From contig NZ_AP025508.1 in assembly GCF_024347615.1 (NCBI RefSeq), positions 3,224,001-3,288,000 of the forward strand: a stretch of DNA of 64,000 bases. Reading direction: 5' to 3'. A program made the position numbers and the translations under genes. Positions 27,839 to 37,400 of this stretch are shown in pieces (the first letter of the stretch is position 1; each line of letters begins with the position of its first letter). Under the pieces are notes generated by a model. It saw only the letters and a list, made by a program, of their open reading frames with translations, did no database searches and was not told the DNA's origin. Origin of the DNA: Vibrio splendidus (lineage in GTDB: Bacteria; Pseudomonadota; Gammaproteobacteria; Enterobacterales; Vibrionaceae).

Positions 27839-30333
27839 CGATTCAACTGTCGTTTGGTTTTAGTGGTTGCTACATGGTTAGCAGGGTCATCTGGCCAAGG
27901 ATGTTTTGGGTAACGGCCTTTCATTTCTTTTTGTACTTCTTTGTACGCGCCAGCCCAAAAGCCAGCTAAATCTTGAGTAATTTGTAGTGGTCGTTGTGCT
28001 GGAGAAAGTAGCTCAAGCACCACTTTTTTACGCCCTTGCGCGATCAATGGCGAGTCTCGTTCACCAAAGACTTCCTGCATTCGTACTGAGATCACTGGCT
28101 CAGACTGATACTGGTAACGAATTGCTTTCTTGCTGCCCGTCGGCATCAGATAGTCGGTAGGCAGCCATTGATCAATTTCTTGATTCAACGGCCAACCAAG
28201 ATATGCCGACAGTGCTTGTTCAATCGATACATTCGACAGCCCTTTGGCAGACTTAATGCCATTTAAATACGGCGATAGCCACTCATCAAGATGCTCAACT
28301 AAGCTCGCCTCATCCATCGCTGGCCAATCATGCTCAGGTATCCAAAGTTCTGCACAGCGTACCCGCTCAACCAGTTGTTTAGCCGAAGGGGTCCAATGTA
28401 AGCGATCCAACCCGCATCGAGCGATATAATTGAGTAGCGCTTTGCTCGCCTGATTCGCATCTGGCTCTGGTAAAGCTTTGGTGCTGATAATCAACTTGCC
28501 CAAAGACACTCGCTGCTCTGCCACTAAGCGGCCACGTTTTTCATCCCAATCGGCGTAATCTGAACGCACAAGCAGTTTTGGGAATTCAGCTTCTAGCTGC
28601 GAAATATCAACGGCAGTGGCTAAGAAAATCTGACTGGATCGCCCTGTGCTGCGCATCAAATCAATCACTACGATATAGTCATTGTTCGCCAATGAATCAT
28701 CGTCACGAACCTCAGCCCCGTGGCCATTCGCAAGAAGGAAAGCACTGCTGGTTGCGCTTCTCACTTGTGCAATTCGGTCTGGGAAGGCAAAACAAAGCAC
28801 TAATGGTAGCAATGATTCGTCAACTTGTGACAAATCTAAGTGATGTTTGAGTTTGCTCGCGAGACTTTTCGCTCGCTGCATCACAACGCTATTTTTTGAG
28901 TGTTTTCTTTGCTTCAGTCGATGCAACGAATGCTGAATATCCGTCACATTGCGCTCTAGCTCTTCAAGTAAAGCGGCAGCAACAATCGCGACATTCAGTA
29001 GCTCTTGGCTGCTTTGCTGCGCTTTAACCAACATACTGGCGATGCGAGGTTCAATTCCTAAGCGTTGAGCCTGTTTTCCTAGTGCCGTAAATTGACCATT
29101 ACCGTCTAACAGTTCTAGGTTTTGTAAGAGTTGCTTAGCTTGTTCTGTTGAAGCTTTCGGTGGAATGTCTAACCATTGCAATTCATCAGCACTTGCGGCT
29201 CCCCATTGTGTCAATTCAGACACCAACGAAGACAAATCAGAATGAAGAATCTCAGGTTCTGGCACAGCAGGTTGCTGCATCAACTGTGTTTCACTGTACA
29301 AGCGAACACACAAGCCCTCTTCGATTCGCCCAGCACGACCCGCTCTTTGTTCAGCTGAAGATTGCGAGATTTTCACTTGCTCCAGCTTAGTAATACCGGT
29401 TTTCAGATCGAACTTTGCCACACGCTCAAGCCCGGAATCGACCACCAGTCGAATGCCCTCAATCGTTAAAGAAGTCTCAGCAATATTGGTCGCTAACACC
29501 ACTTTTCGACGCCCTTTCTCTGATGGCGCAATCGCTTTTTGTTGTTGAGGAAAGCTGAGCTGACCGTACAAAGGACACACATCGATATCGCTGGCGAGTT
29601 GTTCTAGTTGAGATTCGACTTGTTTTATCGCCGAGACACCCGGCAAGAAAGCCAAAAGTGAGCCTGACTGTTTCTCCATCAGAGAACGAATCACGTTGGC
29701 CATCTTAGGGGCTAAATATTCATTCGAACCTAATGGCTGATAACGGAAGTCGACCGGGAAAGTTCGCCCTTGTGATTCAACATACTTGGCATCAGGCAAC
29801 AAAGATTGCAGCGCGTGTTGATCTAAAGTTGCCGACATCACCACCACTTTTAGATCATCACGCAGTGCTTCTTGGATCTCCAAACTAAAGGCCAGCGCGG
29901 TATCTGCATGGATACTGCGCTCATGAAACTCATCAAAGATCACCATATCAACCCCAGTCAATTCAGGGTCGGTTTGGATCATTCTCGTCATGATCCCTTC
30001 GGTTACGATTTCCAAGCGAGTCGCACTGCTGGTTTTAGATTCACCACGAACTCTAAAACCTATGCTCTCTCCCACTTTTTCTCCCAATTGGTTGGCTAAG
30101 TAAGTTGCGATATTCCTTGCCGCCAAACGCCTCGGTTCAAGCATAATGATTTTGCCTTGAACGGCGTTGGTCTTAACTAACTGTAAAGGGAAGAATGTTG
30201 ACTTACCCGCACCGGGAGCGGCCTTTAGAATAAGTTGAGTGTGTGTTTCTACGCCAGCGAGCAGATCTGGCATCACAGCTTCTATGGGCAGTTGTGGCAA
30301 TGGGAGAACCTTGTGGTGTAATGTTGGCAACAT
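27835..30333 (-). CDS. hrpB: ATP-dependent RNA helicase HrpB
   Basis: This 832-residue DEAH-family helicase has Walker A APGAGKST near residue 41, DEFH box DEFHERS near residue 134, SATLDQ, QRAGRAGR (motif VI) and the HrpB C-terminal domain. The 5' end lies 34 bases from sfsA, which is divergent, so their promoters must overlap or lie inside the coding region. No substrate RNA is known in Vibrio. The gene precedes mrcB as in E. coli. Confidence 0.93.
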   Translation of the reverse strand: MLPTLHHKVLPLPQLPIEAVMPDLLAGVETHTQLILKAAPGAGKSTFFPLQLVKTNAVQGKIIMLEPRRLAARNIATYLANQLGEKVGESIGFRVRGESKTSSATRLEIVTEGIMTRMIQTDPELTGVDMVIFDEFHERSIHADTALAFSLEIQEALRDDLKVVVMSATLDQHALQSLLPDAKYVESQGRTFPVDFRYQPLGSNEYLAPKMANVIRSLMEKQSGSLLAFLPGVSAIKQVESQLEQLASDIDVCPLYGQLSFPQQQKAIAPSEKGRRKVVLATNIAETSLTIEGIRLVVDSGLERVAKFDLKTGITKLEQVKISQSSAEQRAGRAGRIEEGLCVRLYSETQLMQQPAVPEPEILHSDLSSLVSELTQWGAASADELQWLDIPPKASTEQAKQLLQNLELLDGNGQFTALGKQAQRLGIEPRIASMLVKAQQSSQELLNVAIVAAALLEELERNVTDIQHSLHRLKQRKHSKNSVVMQRAKSLASKLKHHLDLSQVDESLLPLVLCFAFPDRIAQVRSATSSAFLLANGHGAEVRDDDSLANNDYIVVIDLMRSTGRSSQIFLATAVDISQLEAEFPKLLVRSDYADWDEKRGRLVAEQRVSLGKLIISTKALPEPDANQASKALLNYIARCGLDRLHWTPSAKQLVERVRCAELWIPEHDWPAMDEASLVEHLDEWLSPYLNGIKSAKGLSNVSIEQALSAYLGWPLNQEIDQWLPTDYLMPTGSKKAIRYQYQSEPVISVRMQEVFGERDSPLIAQGRKKVVLELLSPAQRPLQITQDLAGFWAGAYKEVQKEMKGRYPKHPWPDDPANHVATTKTKRQLNR

Positions 30334-30367
30334 TGTACATAAAAACCTACCTGTCTAAATAAGTAAT

Positions 30368-31129
30368 ATGCACTTCAATCCTCCATTAGAGCCAGCGACT
30401 CTTATTAAACGCTATAAACGTTTTCTCACTGACATCCAACTTCCAGACGGCAGCGAACGTACTATTCATTGCGCTAACACTGGAGCAATGACGGGATGTG
30501 CGACCCCTGGCAATACGGTGTGGTACTCAACCTCAGATAATGTAAAAAGAAAATACCCAAACAGCTGGGAGATCTCAGAAACAGACAAAGGTCACCGTAT
30601 TTGTGTAAATACTGCGCGAGCAAACCAGTTGGCAGTGGAAGCAATTGAAAATAATACTATAGTTGAACTCTTAGGCTATAACGCGTTACGAACCGAAGTG
30701 AAATATGGCAGTGAGAATAGTCGAATTGATATTCTGCTTGAAGATAACGAAAAGCCGCCTTGCTATATCGAAGTAAAAAGCGTCACTTTGCTCGATGAAC
30801 AACAAACGTCCACTAAGCAACAAATATCAACTAAACAACAAGCGTCAACCAAAGGGCAAGGCTTTTTCCCTGATGCGGTCACCACCAGAGGCCAGAAACA
30901 TCTGCGTGAACTCACAGAAATGGTCGAATCTGGAAATAGAGCCGTACTTTTATTCACTGTTTTGCATTCAGGTATTGAAAAAGTGTCTGCGGCACACCAT
31001 ATAGACGCCAAATATTCGTTATTACTTAAACAAGCACAAGACGCTGGTGTTGAAGTGCTTTGCTATAAAGCAGAGCTAAGCAGTACTCAAATACAACTAA
31101 AACAAGCTGTTGAATTTATCAATAGCTAA
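30368..31129 (+). CDS. sfsA: Sugar fermentation stimulation protein homologue, with repeat insertion
   Basis: This 253-residue protein matches SfsA from [20 protein letters not shown], including the [10 protein letters not shown] motif and the nuclease-like [12 protein letters not shown] region. SfsA is usually about 235 residues; the excess is explained by three in-frame copies of a six-residue repeat (QQ-x-STK) inserted between VTLLDE and GQGFFPDAV, residues 145-162. The insert lies in a surface loop of the nuclease fold, so function may be retained. The molecular role of SfsA, possibly DNA binding or nuclease, is unsettled. It is divergent from hrpB and upstream of dksA. Confidence 0.92.
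   Translation: MHFNPPLEPATLIKRYKRFLTDIQLPDGSERTIHCANTGAMTGCATPGNTVWYSTSDNVKRKYPNSWEISETDKGHRICVNTARANQLAVEAIENNTIVELLGYNALRTEVKYGSENSRIDILLEDNEKPPCYIEVKSVTLLDEQQTSTKQQISTKQQASTKGQGFFPDAVTTRGQKHLRELTEMVESGNRAVLLFTVLHSGIEKVSAAHHIDAKYSLLLKQAQDAGVEVLCYKAELSSTQIQLKQAVEFINS
30800..30853 (+). repeat. Three 18-bp in-frame tandem repeats in sfsA
   Basis: Units at 30800-30817, 30818-30835 and 30836-30853 each encode QQ(T/I/A)STK. The copies differ at several synonymous and one non-synonymous site, so the expansion is not very recent. Confidence 0.85.
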
Positions 31130-31178
31130 GCAAAAATGCTGAACTATTCACATTGATTGCAAGTTTGAACAAGAGTAT

Positions 31179-31207
31179 TTGCCACCATTCGTTCTTTCTG
31201 CTATAGA
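31179..31207 (+). promoter_or_regulatory. Candidate sigma-70 promoter of dksA
   Basis: TTGCCA at 31179-31184 and TATAGA at 31202-31207 are 17 bases apart, matching five of six and four of six consensus positions. The predicted start, near 31214, lies about 50 bases before the dksA ATG and is followed by a GC-rich stretch (CCCGCC). Confidence 0.5.
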
Positions 31208-31264
31208 TACCCGCCTTAAAATTAGCTGCTTTGCAGTTGACTAGGTGTAAATAGGAGATGCTGT

Positions 31265-31711
31265 ATGCCAGAATCTAAGAAAAAAGCGCTAGGCATCCTA
31301 GCCATCGCAGGTGTTGAACCGTACCAAGCAAAGCCAGGTGAAGAATACATGTCACCTGAGCAAACGGAACATTTTACAAAAATTTTAGCAGCTTGGCGCA
31401 ACCAGCTCAGGGAAGAAGTTGATCGTACTGTGCACCACATGCAGGACGAAGCAGCGAATTTCCCAGACCCAGTTGACCGTGCTTCTCAAGAAGAAGAATT
31501 CAGCCTAGAGTTACGTAACCGTGACCGTGAGCGCCGTCTTATCAAGAAAATTGAGAAGACACTAGACAAGATCGAAGAAGACGATTTCGGCTTCTGTGAC
31601 TCTTGCGGTGTCGAGATTGGCATTCGTCGTCTTGAAGCTCGTCCAACTGCTGACCTTTGTATTGACTGTAAAACACTTGCAGAGATCAAAGAGAAACAGA
31701 TGCAAGGTTAA
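31265..31711 (+). CDS. dksA: RNA polymerase-binding transcription factor DksA
   Basis: This 148-residue protein cooperates with ppGpp at the RNA polymerase secondary channel. The coiled coil (residues about 35-108) ends in the tip motif DPVDRA with Asp68, Asp71 and Ala73, equivalent to the functional tip of E. coli DksA. A four-cysteine zinc finger is formed by Cys111, Cys114, Cys132 and Cys135. AGGAG lies seven bases before the ATG. It precedes gluQ as in E. coli, but with its own terminator. Confidence 0.97.
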   Translation: MPESKKKALGILAIAGVEPYQAKPGEEYMSPEQTEHFTKILAAWRNQLREEVDRTVHHMQDEAANFPDPVDRASQEEEFSLELRNRDRERRLIKKIEKTLDKIEEDDFGFCDSCGVEIGIRRLEARPTADLCIDCKTLAEIKEKQMQG

Positions 31712-31724
31712 TTCTTGCGGATGT

Positions 31725-31752
31725 AAAAAAGGGAGCTTTGGCTCCCTTTTTT
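31725..31752 (+). terminator. Terminator of dksA
   Basis: AAAAAAGGGAGC-TTTG-GCTCCCTTTTTT is a perfect stem with A and T flanks, 13 bases past the dksA stop. Confidence 0.92.
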
Positions 31753-31909
31753 GTTTGTTATCCAAGCTGAATATTTCAAGATTTTGATAGAAAATCAACA
31801 GCTTTGGCTTGTTTTTACGTATTAATACGATGACTAAACGAACCAAAGTAATAGATAAACGTCTTAAGAATCGGCTACTGCGGTACCATCAAGATTAGGT
31901 TTTTCACTT

Positions 31910-32812
31910 ATGAATTATATCGGGCGCTTTGCACCATCACCGTCAGGTCCTCTTCATTTTGGATCACTAGTTGCTGCTCTTGGTAGCTACTTTCAAGCGA
32001 AATCGAACCAAGGACAATGGTTAGTTCGCATGGAAGACCTCGACCCACCAAGAGAAATGGCCGGCGCTGCAGACCTCATTCTTAAGACGCTTGAGGCTTA
32101 CCACCTATTTTGGGATGGCGAAGTCATCTATCAAAGCCAACGCCATGACCTTTACCAAGCTCAAATTGATCAATGGGTCGCTGACAAGCAAGCCTATTAC
32201 TGCCAATGCACCCGCAAGCAGATAAAGGCTTTAGGTGGCTTTTACAATGGTCACTGCCGAGATGCAGGTTTGATTGATTCAGGCGAACAAGCGGTGCGCT
32301 TGTGCATGGATTTTCCAGTAGAGTGCTTTGATGATGTTCGCCACGGCGCGATTCAAATCCCTAAAGCATTGGCTGAAGAAGATTTTATTATCAAACGCAG
32401 AGATGGATTGTTTGCCTATAACTTGGCCGTTGTCCTTGATGACATCGATCAAGGGATAACAGAAGTAGTAAGAGGCGCTGACCTGATAGAGCCTACAGGT
32501 CGACAAATCAGTTTGTATAAGACACTCAAGCAAAAAACCGTGAGCTACTTGCACTTACCATTGGCAACCGATGGCTTGGGGAATAAACTGTCAAAACAAA
32601 ATCATGCCACCGCGATAGATCTCGACAACCCAAAACCGACGTTAATCAATGCGATGCGATTCTTAGGTTTTGATATCCCGAATGCTCTTTTCGAAGCGTC
32701 AATGGATGAAGTTTTATTGTGGGGCTGCCAGCAATGGAACGTCACTCAGTTACCTGATAGTTTACAAAAAGAGCACAGTAATGAGTTCGAAACTAACGGA
32801 AAATCGCAATAA
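31910..32812 (+). CDS. gluQ: Glutamyl-Q tRNA(Asp) synthetase
   Basis: This 300-residue enzyme attaches glutamate to queuosine at the wobble position of tRNA-Asp. It corresponds to the catalytic half of GluRS: class I HIGH-like motif PSGPLHFGS (residues about 10-18) and KMSKS-like motif NKLSKQN around 225. A zinc-binding cluster CQCTRKQ...NGHC follows the active site (residues about 98-121). The anticodon-binding domain of full-length GluRS is absent, which defines GluQ-RS. Its position after dksA is typical. Confidence 0.94.
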   Translation: MNYIGRFAPSPSGPLHFGSLVAALGSYFQAKSNQGQWLVRMEDLDPPREMAGAADLILKTLEAYHLFWDGEVIYQSQRHDLYQAQIDQWVADKQAYYCQCTRKQIKALGGFYNGHCRDAGLIDSGEQAVRLCMDFPVECFDDVRHGAIQIPKALAEEDFIIKRRDGLFAYNLAVVLDDIDQGITEVVRGADLIEPTGRQISLYKTLKQKTVSYLHLPLATDGLGNKLSKQNHATAIDLDNPKPTLINAMRFLGFDIPNALFEASMDEVLLWGCQQWNVTQLPDSLQKEHSNEFETNGKSQ

Positions 32813-32968
32813 CGATACATAAAAATACCCTAACAAATACCTGCGACTAAGCAGACGATGTTCTCAAATGGCTCGCGCTAAGCTATTATTAGCCGCAATT
32901 AAACTCTGCACTACCACTTTGGACTAAGAGAAAAACAAAGCTGGCGATACCTACTTTGTTATAAACTA

Positions 32969-34324
32969 ATGAATACAAACGACAATACCCCAAGCGAACA
33001 ACGCGGATTCCACGAATTAGCTCTGAATATTTATACTCGTCAAGAGCACAATATTTCACGCAAGCAGATCAGCGACAATGCACTTAAAGTGTTATATCGC
33101 CTGAATGGTGCGGGTTTTGACGCATTTCTAGTCGGTGGTGGTGTACGCGACATCTTATTAGGCTCTCAGCCAAAAGATTTTGATATCGCGACCAACGCAA
33201 CGCCAGAGCAAATCAAGCACCTATTCAGAAACTGTCGCCTTATCGGTCGACGTTTTCGCTTGGCACATATCATGTTTGGTCGTGACATCATTGAAGTAGC
33301 AACTTTCCGTGGTCACCACCAAGAGCCATCGAAAAACGTTTCTGCGCAATCTGACGAAGGTATGTTGCTACGCGATAACGTGTACGGCAATGTTGATGAA
33401 GATGCAGAACGTCGTGACTTCACAATCAATGCGATGTACTACAACATTGCAGACTATAGCATCCACGATTACGCGGGTGGGGTAGAAGATTTAGAAGATA
33501 AGCTGATCCGCCTGATTGGCGACCCAGAAACGCGTTACCGCGAAGACCCAGTACGCATGCTACGCGCAATGCGCTTCGCCGCTAAACTGGATTTCGATAT
33601 TGAAGAAGACACAGCAGACCCTATCGAAGAACTGGCACACCTGCTAAAAGATATCCCAGCAGCGCGCCTTTACGAAGAGTCTCTGAAATTACTTCAATCA
33701 GGTCACGGTTTAGAAACCTATCACCTAATGCGTGAATACAATCTGTTCCAACAGATGTTCCCTGCAATTGCAGAGCACTTCACTGAAGGTTACGACTCTC
33801 ATACAGAGCAGATGCTTGACTTAGTACTCGACTCAACCGATCTTCGTATCGAAGATGGCAAGCGAGTAAACCCTGCATTTATGTTTGCAGCGATTCTTTG
33901 GTACCCAATGAACAAGCTTGCAGACAAGCTTGTCGCTGAGCAGGGTATGGCGCATTACGATGCGATCATGGAAGCGAGCAACATCATTCTTGACCAGCAA
34001 GTTAAGTCTATTGCTATTCCTCGTCGTCACACGGCGACCGTTCGTGAAGTTTGGCAACTGCAATTGCGACTGCCTCGTCGTAACGGTAAACGTGCTGTTC
34101 GTCTTATGGAACTGAATAAGTTCCGTGCTGGCTACGATTTCCTAGAAATGCGTGGCGAGATTGAGGGTGGCGAAACCAAAGAACTAGCAAAATGGTGGGA
34201 GCGTTATCAGACCGCAGGCCGCAACATGCGCCAAGCGATGGCTAACGACGTTACAGCACCATCAAAATCAGGCCATCGTCGCCGTAAGACTTACCGAAAC
34301 AAAAAGAGTAAGCAGTCCGAATGA
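32969..34324 (+). CDS. pcnB: Poly(A) polymerase I
   Basis: This 451-residue enzyme adds 3' poly(A) tails that promote RNA decay. The nucleotidyltransferase core is clear: LVGGGVRDILLG and the DxD metal site PKDFDIATNA, then RRDFTINAM and the RNA-binding RYREDPVRMLRA. The basic C terminus (GHRRRKTYRNKKSKQ) is characteristic. The ATG at 32969 has no evident ribosome binding site; E. coli pcnB is also poorly initiated, using a rare start. It overlaps folK by four bases. Confidence 0.94.
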   Translation: MNTNDNTPSEQRGFHELALNIYTRQEHNISRKQISDNALKVLYRLNGAGFDAFLVGGGVRDILLGSQPKDFDIATNATPEQIKHLFRNCRLIGRRFRLAHIMFGRDIIEVATFRGHHQEPSKNVSAQSDEGMLLRDNVYGNVDEDAERRDFTINAMYYNIADYSIHDYAGGVEDLEDKLIRLIGDPETRYREDPVRMLRAMRFAAKLDFDIEEDTADPIEELAHLLKDIPAARLYEESLKLLQSGHGLETYHLMREYNLFQQMFPAIAEHFTEGYDSHTEQMLDLVLDSTDLRIEDGKRVNPAFMFAAILWYPMNKLADKLVAEQGMAHYDAIMEASNIILDQQVKSIAIPRRHTATVREVWQLQLRLPRRNGKRAVRLMELNKFRAGYDFLEMRGEIEGGETKELAKWWERYQTAGRNMRQAMANDVTAPSKSGHRRRKTYRNKKSKQSE

Positions 34325-34806
34325 TAACGGCTTATATTGCGGTCGGCAGCAACCTTGCCGACCCAGTTAGCCAAGCAAACTTGGCTATCGAAACGCTAAA
34401 AAGCCTACCGCGATCAACGTTTATTGCGACCTCTCAGCTATATAGTAGCACTCCAATGGGGCCGCAAAACCAACCTGACTACATCAACGCGGTAGTAGCA
34501 ATCCAAACCGAATTAACGCCAATTGAACTGCTTGATTGCACTCAAAAGATCGAGCTAGAGCAAGGGCGCGTCCGTAAAGACGAGCGTTGGGGGCCAAGAA
34601 CTTTGGATCTCGACATTGTGTTATACGGCAATGAGGTGATCGATTCAGAGCGCTTAATCGTTCCTCATTACGGAATGAAAGAACGAGAGTTTGTACTTTA
34701 CCCGCTTGCTGAAATCGCACCAAGTTTACAACTCCCTGATGGGACTGAGCTGACAGAACTACTCAAAATAGTTGATAAGAACGGGCTCAATGTTTGGCAA
34801 CAATAG
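34321..34806 (+). CDS. folK: HPPK: 2-amino-4-hydroxy-6-hydroxymethyldihydropteridine pyrophosphokinase
   Basis: This 161-residue enzyme transfers pyrophosphate from ATP to the pterin precursor in folate synthesis. The family motifs are present: YIAVGSNLADP at the N terminus, PMGPQNQPDYINAV, and WGPRTLDLDIVLYG with the two Mg-binding Asp residues. It starts inside the pcnB stop (ATGA overlap) and is followed 22 bases later by panB, forming a small coenzyme-synthesis operon. Confidence 0.95.
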   Translation: MITAYIAVGSNLADPVSQANLAIETLKSLPRSTFIATSQLYSSTPMGPQNQPDYINAVVAIQTELTPIELLDCTQKIELEQGRVRKDERWGPRTLDLDIVLYGNEVIDSERLIVPHYGMKEREFVLYPLAEIAPSLQLPDGTELTELLKIVDKNGLNVWQQ

Positions 34807-34828
34807 CCAAGCGCATTAAGGAAAACCA

Positions 34829-35623
34829 ATGAAAAAAGTAACCATTAACGACCTGATCAAATGCAAACGTGAAGGCCGTAAATTCGCGACGTCGACAGCT
34901 TATGATGCGAGCTTTGCTCAGTTATTCGAAAGCCAAGAAATGCCAGTTCTGCTTGTCGGTGACTCACTGGGTATGGTTCTACAAGGCCATAACGACACAT
35001 TACCAGTAACCGTTGAAGACATTGCTTACCATACTCGCTCAGTGCGCGCAGGTAGCCCAAACTGTCTTCTTATGGCTGACATGCCTTTCATGAGCTACGC
35101 AACGCCAGAGCAAGCCTGTGAGAGCGCAGCAACCTTGATGCGTGCTGGTGCGAACATGGTAAAAATCGAAGGCGGAAGCTGGTTGGTTGATACTGTGAAG
35201 ATGCTAACAGAACGTGCCGTACCAGTATGTGCACACTTAGGCTTAACGCCTCAGTCTGTGAACATTTTTGGTGGTTACAAAGTGCAAGGTCGTGACGACG
35301 AGCAAGCCGACAAAATGGTTGCTGACGCTCTAGCACTGCAAAACGCAGGTGCTCAAATCGTTCTCCTTGAATGTGTGCCCGCTTCATTGGCAAAAAGAAT
35401 TACAGAAGCTTGTGACGTACCCGTTATCGGTATCGGCGCAGGTAATGTTACCGATGGTCAGATCTTGGTTATGCATGACATGTTCGGTATTTCTGCAAAC
35501 TACATGCCGAAATTCTCTAAGAATTTCCTAGCTGAAACAGGTGATATGCGTAAAGCCGTCGCTCTATACAAAGAAGAAGTAGAGAGCGCACGTTTCCCTG
35601 ATGATGCTCATACAATCGCTTAG
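34829..35623 (+). CDS. panB: 3-methyl-2-oxobutanoate hydroxymethyltransferase
   Basis: This 264-residue cytoplasmic enzyme makes ketopantoate from alpha-ketoisovalerate and methylene-tetrahydrofolate, the first step of pantothenate synthesis. The metal-binding [11 protein letters not shown] and DMPFMSY segments and the active-site region KIEGG are intact. The start follows AAGGAA. It is followed after eight bases by panC; panD is not in the window, as usual for Vibrio. Confidence 0.96.
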   Translation: MKKVTINDLIKCKREGRKFATSTAYDASFAQLFESQEMPVLLVGDSLGMVLQGHNDTLPVTVEDIAYHTRSVRAGSPNCLLMADMPFMSYATPEQACESAATLMRAGANMVKIEGGSWLVDTVKMLTERAVPVCAHLGLTPQSVNIFGGYKVQGRDDEQADKMVADALALQNAGAQIVLLECVPASLAKRITEACDVPVIGIGAGNVTDGQILVMHDMFGISANYMPKFSKNFLAETGDMRKAVALYKEEVESARFPDDAHTIA

Positions 35624-35631
35624 GAGTAACT

Positions 35632-36522
35632 ATGCAAACTTTTGCTGAAATAGCGGCTCTTCGTGAGCAGATTAAACAGTTTAAGCGTGATGGACGTACG
35701 GTTGCTTTTGTCCCGACAATGGGAAACCTGCATGAAGGTCACCTGACTCTGGTCAAGAAAGCTCGTGAGCTGGCTGATATTGTTGTGGTAAGCATCTTTG
35801 TTAACCCAATGCAGTTTGATCGTACTGATGACTTGAACAACTACCCTCGTACGTTAGAAGCTGATTTAAGTAAGTTAACAGCCGAAGGTGTTGAGCTCGT
35901 GTTTACACCGACACCAGAAGTCATGTATCCAGATGGATTAGATAAACAGACGTTTGTTGAAGTTCCAGGCATATCTCACATGCTTGAAGGCGCGTCTCGT
36001 CCAGGTCACTTCCGCGGCGTATCAACGATTGTCGCTAAACTGTTTAATATCGTTCAGCCAAACTTTGCATGCTTCGGTGAGAAAGACTTTCAGCAACTTG
36101 CTGTTATTCGCCAGATGACAACAGATTTAGCGTTAGACATTGAAGTTGTCGGTGTAGCGACCGTTCGTGAAATGGATGGCTTGGCAATGAGCTCTCGCAA
36201 TAGCAACCTAACGATTGACGAGCGTCAACGAGCTCCAGTTCTAGCGCGCACTATGCGTTGGATCAGCAGCGCTATTCGTGGTGGCCGCGATGATTACGCG
36301 TCAGTGATTGAAGATGCGACTGACCAGCTACGCGCAGCTGACTTACAACCGGATGAGATCTTTATCTGTGATGCGAAAACGCTGCAAGCGATCACGTCAG
36401 AAACGACTCAAGCTGTGATTCTGATGTCAGCTTTCCTAGGTAAGACGCGTCTTATCGATAACCAAGTTCTAGATTTGGTTACGGAAACAAAAGAAGAATT
36501 AAAAGAAGAAACGGCTGAATAG
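35632..36522 (+). CDS. panC: Pantoate--beta-alanine ligase
   Basis: This 296-residue ligase condenses pantoate with beta-alanine using ATP. The class I nucleotidyl-transferase motif is [14 protein letters not shown] (residues about 28-41), with MQFD and the KMSKS-like region [10 protein letters not shown]. The slightly extended acidic tail ([12 protein letters not shown]) exceeds the E. coli length of 283. AGGAG lies six bases before the start. A bidirectional terminator follows. Confidence 0.96.
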   Translation: MQTFAEIAALREQIKQFKRDGRTVAFVPTMGNLHEGHLTLVKKARELADIVVVSIFVNPMQFDRTDDLNNYPRTLEADLSKLTAEGVELVFTPTPEVMYPDGLDKQTFVEVPGISHMLEGASRPGHFRGVSTIVAKLFNIVQPNFACFGEKDFQQLAVIRQMTTDLALDIEVVGVATVREMDGLAMSSRNSNLTIDERQRAPVLARTMRWISSAIRGGRDDYASVIEDATDQLRAADLQPDEIFICDAKTLQAITSETTQAVILMSAFLGKTRLIDNQVLDLVTETKEELKEETAE

Positions 36523-36570
36523 TCGTCTTCCGCTCTTAACGCAAAACAAGAACACCAAACGCAAAACATA

Positions 36571-36599
36571 AAAAAGGTCGATGTTATATCGACCTTTTT
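36571..36599. terminator. Bidirectional terminator between panC and yadH
   Basis: AAAAAGGTCGAT and ATCGACCTTTTT flank a short loop. A-run and T-run flanks serve panC on the plus strand and the yadGH unit on the minus strand. Confidence 0.88.
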
Positions 36600-36628
36600 C
36601 TTTACCTGTTACTTAGATTAACCAAAGG

Positions 36629-37399
36629 TTAGCTACGTAAGCCAATCCCCTTAGTCACTAGGTAGTGTGCAACGCCATACAGCGCTACGATAAACACCCC
36701 CAATACACCAAACGACGTTACAATACCCACATCAGACACGCCCAAGAAGCCATATCTGAACGCGTTAACCATGTACACAATTGGGTTCAGTTTCGACACA
36801 CCTTGCCAAAATTCAGGCAATAGACTGATCGAGTAAAACACACCGCCAAGGTACGTCAGCGGCGTTAAGATAAAGGTCGGGATAATAGAGATATCGTCAA
36901 ACGTGCGTGCAAATACAGCGTTGATTAAGCCGCCCAGAGCGAACACAACCGACGTTAGAAATACTGTCGCAATAATCACGCCCCAATGGTCAACTTGCAG
37001 GTCGACAAAGAAAAGCGATACGAAGGTGACTATGGTACCCACTAGCAAGCCACGCACCACACCGCCCATTACGAAACCAGCAATGATCACGTAGTTAGGG
37101 ACTGGCGCTACAAGCAGCTCTTCAATGTTCTTCTGGAATTTGGCACTAAAAAACGACGAAGCAACGTTGGAATATGAGTTAGTGATCACCGACATCATGA
37201 TCAGGCCGGGAACAATGTATTCCATGTAACTAAAGCCGTTCATTTCACCAATACGCGCACCAATCAAGTTGCCAAAGATGATGAAATACAGCGTCATGGT
37301 AATCGCTGGCGGGACAAGCGTTTGCACCCAGATACGAGTAAAGCGATTGATCTCTTTGGTCAACAAGCTACAGAAAGCGGTCCAATATAGGCTGTACAT
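36629..37399 (-). CDS. yadH: ABC-2 type transporter permease YadH
   Basis: This 256-residue membrane protein has six helices and the ABC-2 permease signature region (GIIGGVLRGL-like; here GGVVRGLLVGTIV). It matches E. coli YadH from MYSLYWTAFCSLLTKEINRF. I chose the ATG at 37399, preceded by GGGGAG at eight bases, over an upstream start at 37423 that would overlap yadG. The start follows the yadG stop by one base. Substrate is unknown. Confidence 0.88.
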   Translation of the reverse strand: MYSLYWTAFCSLLTKEINRFTRIWVQTLVPPAITMTLYFIIFGNLIGARIGEMNGFSYMEYIVPGLIMMSVITNSYSNVASSFFSAKFQKNIEELLVAPVPNYVIIAGFVMGGVVRGLLVGTIVTFVSLFFVDLQVDHWGVIIATVFLTSVVFALGGLINAVFARTFDDISIIPTFILTPLTYLGGVFYSISLLPEFWQGVSKLNPIVYMVNAFRYGFLGVSDVGIVTSFGVLGVFIVALYGVAHYLVTKGIGLRS

Positions 37400-37400
37400 A

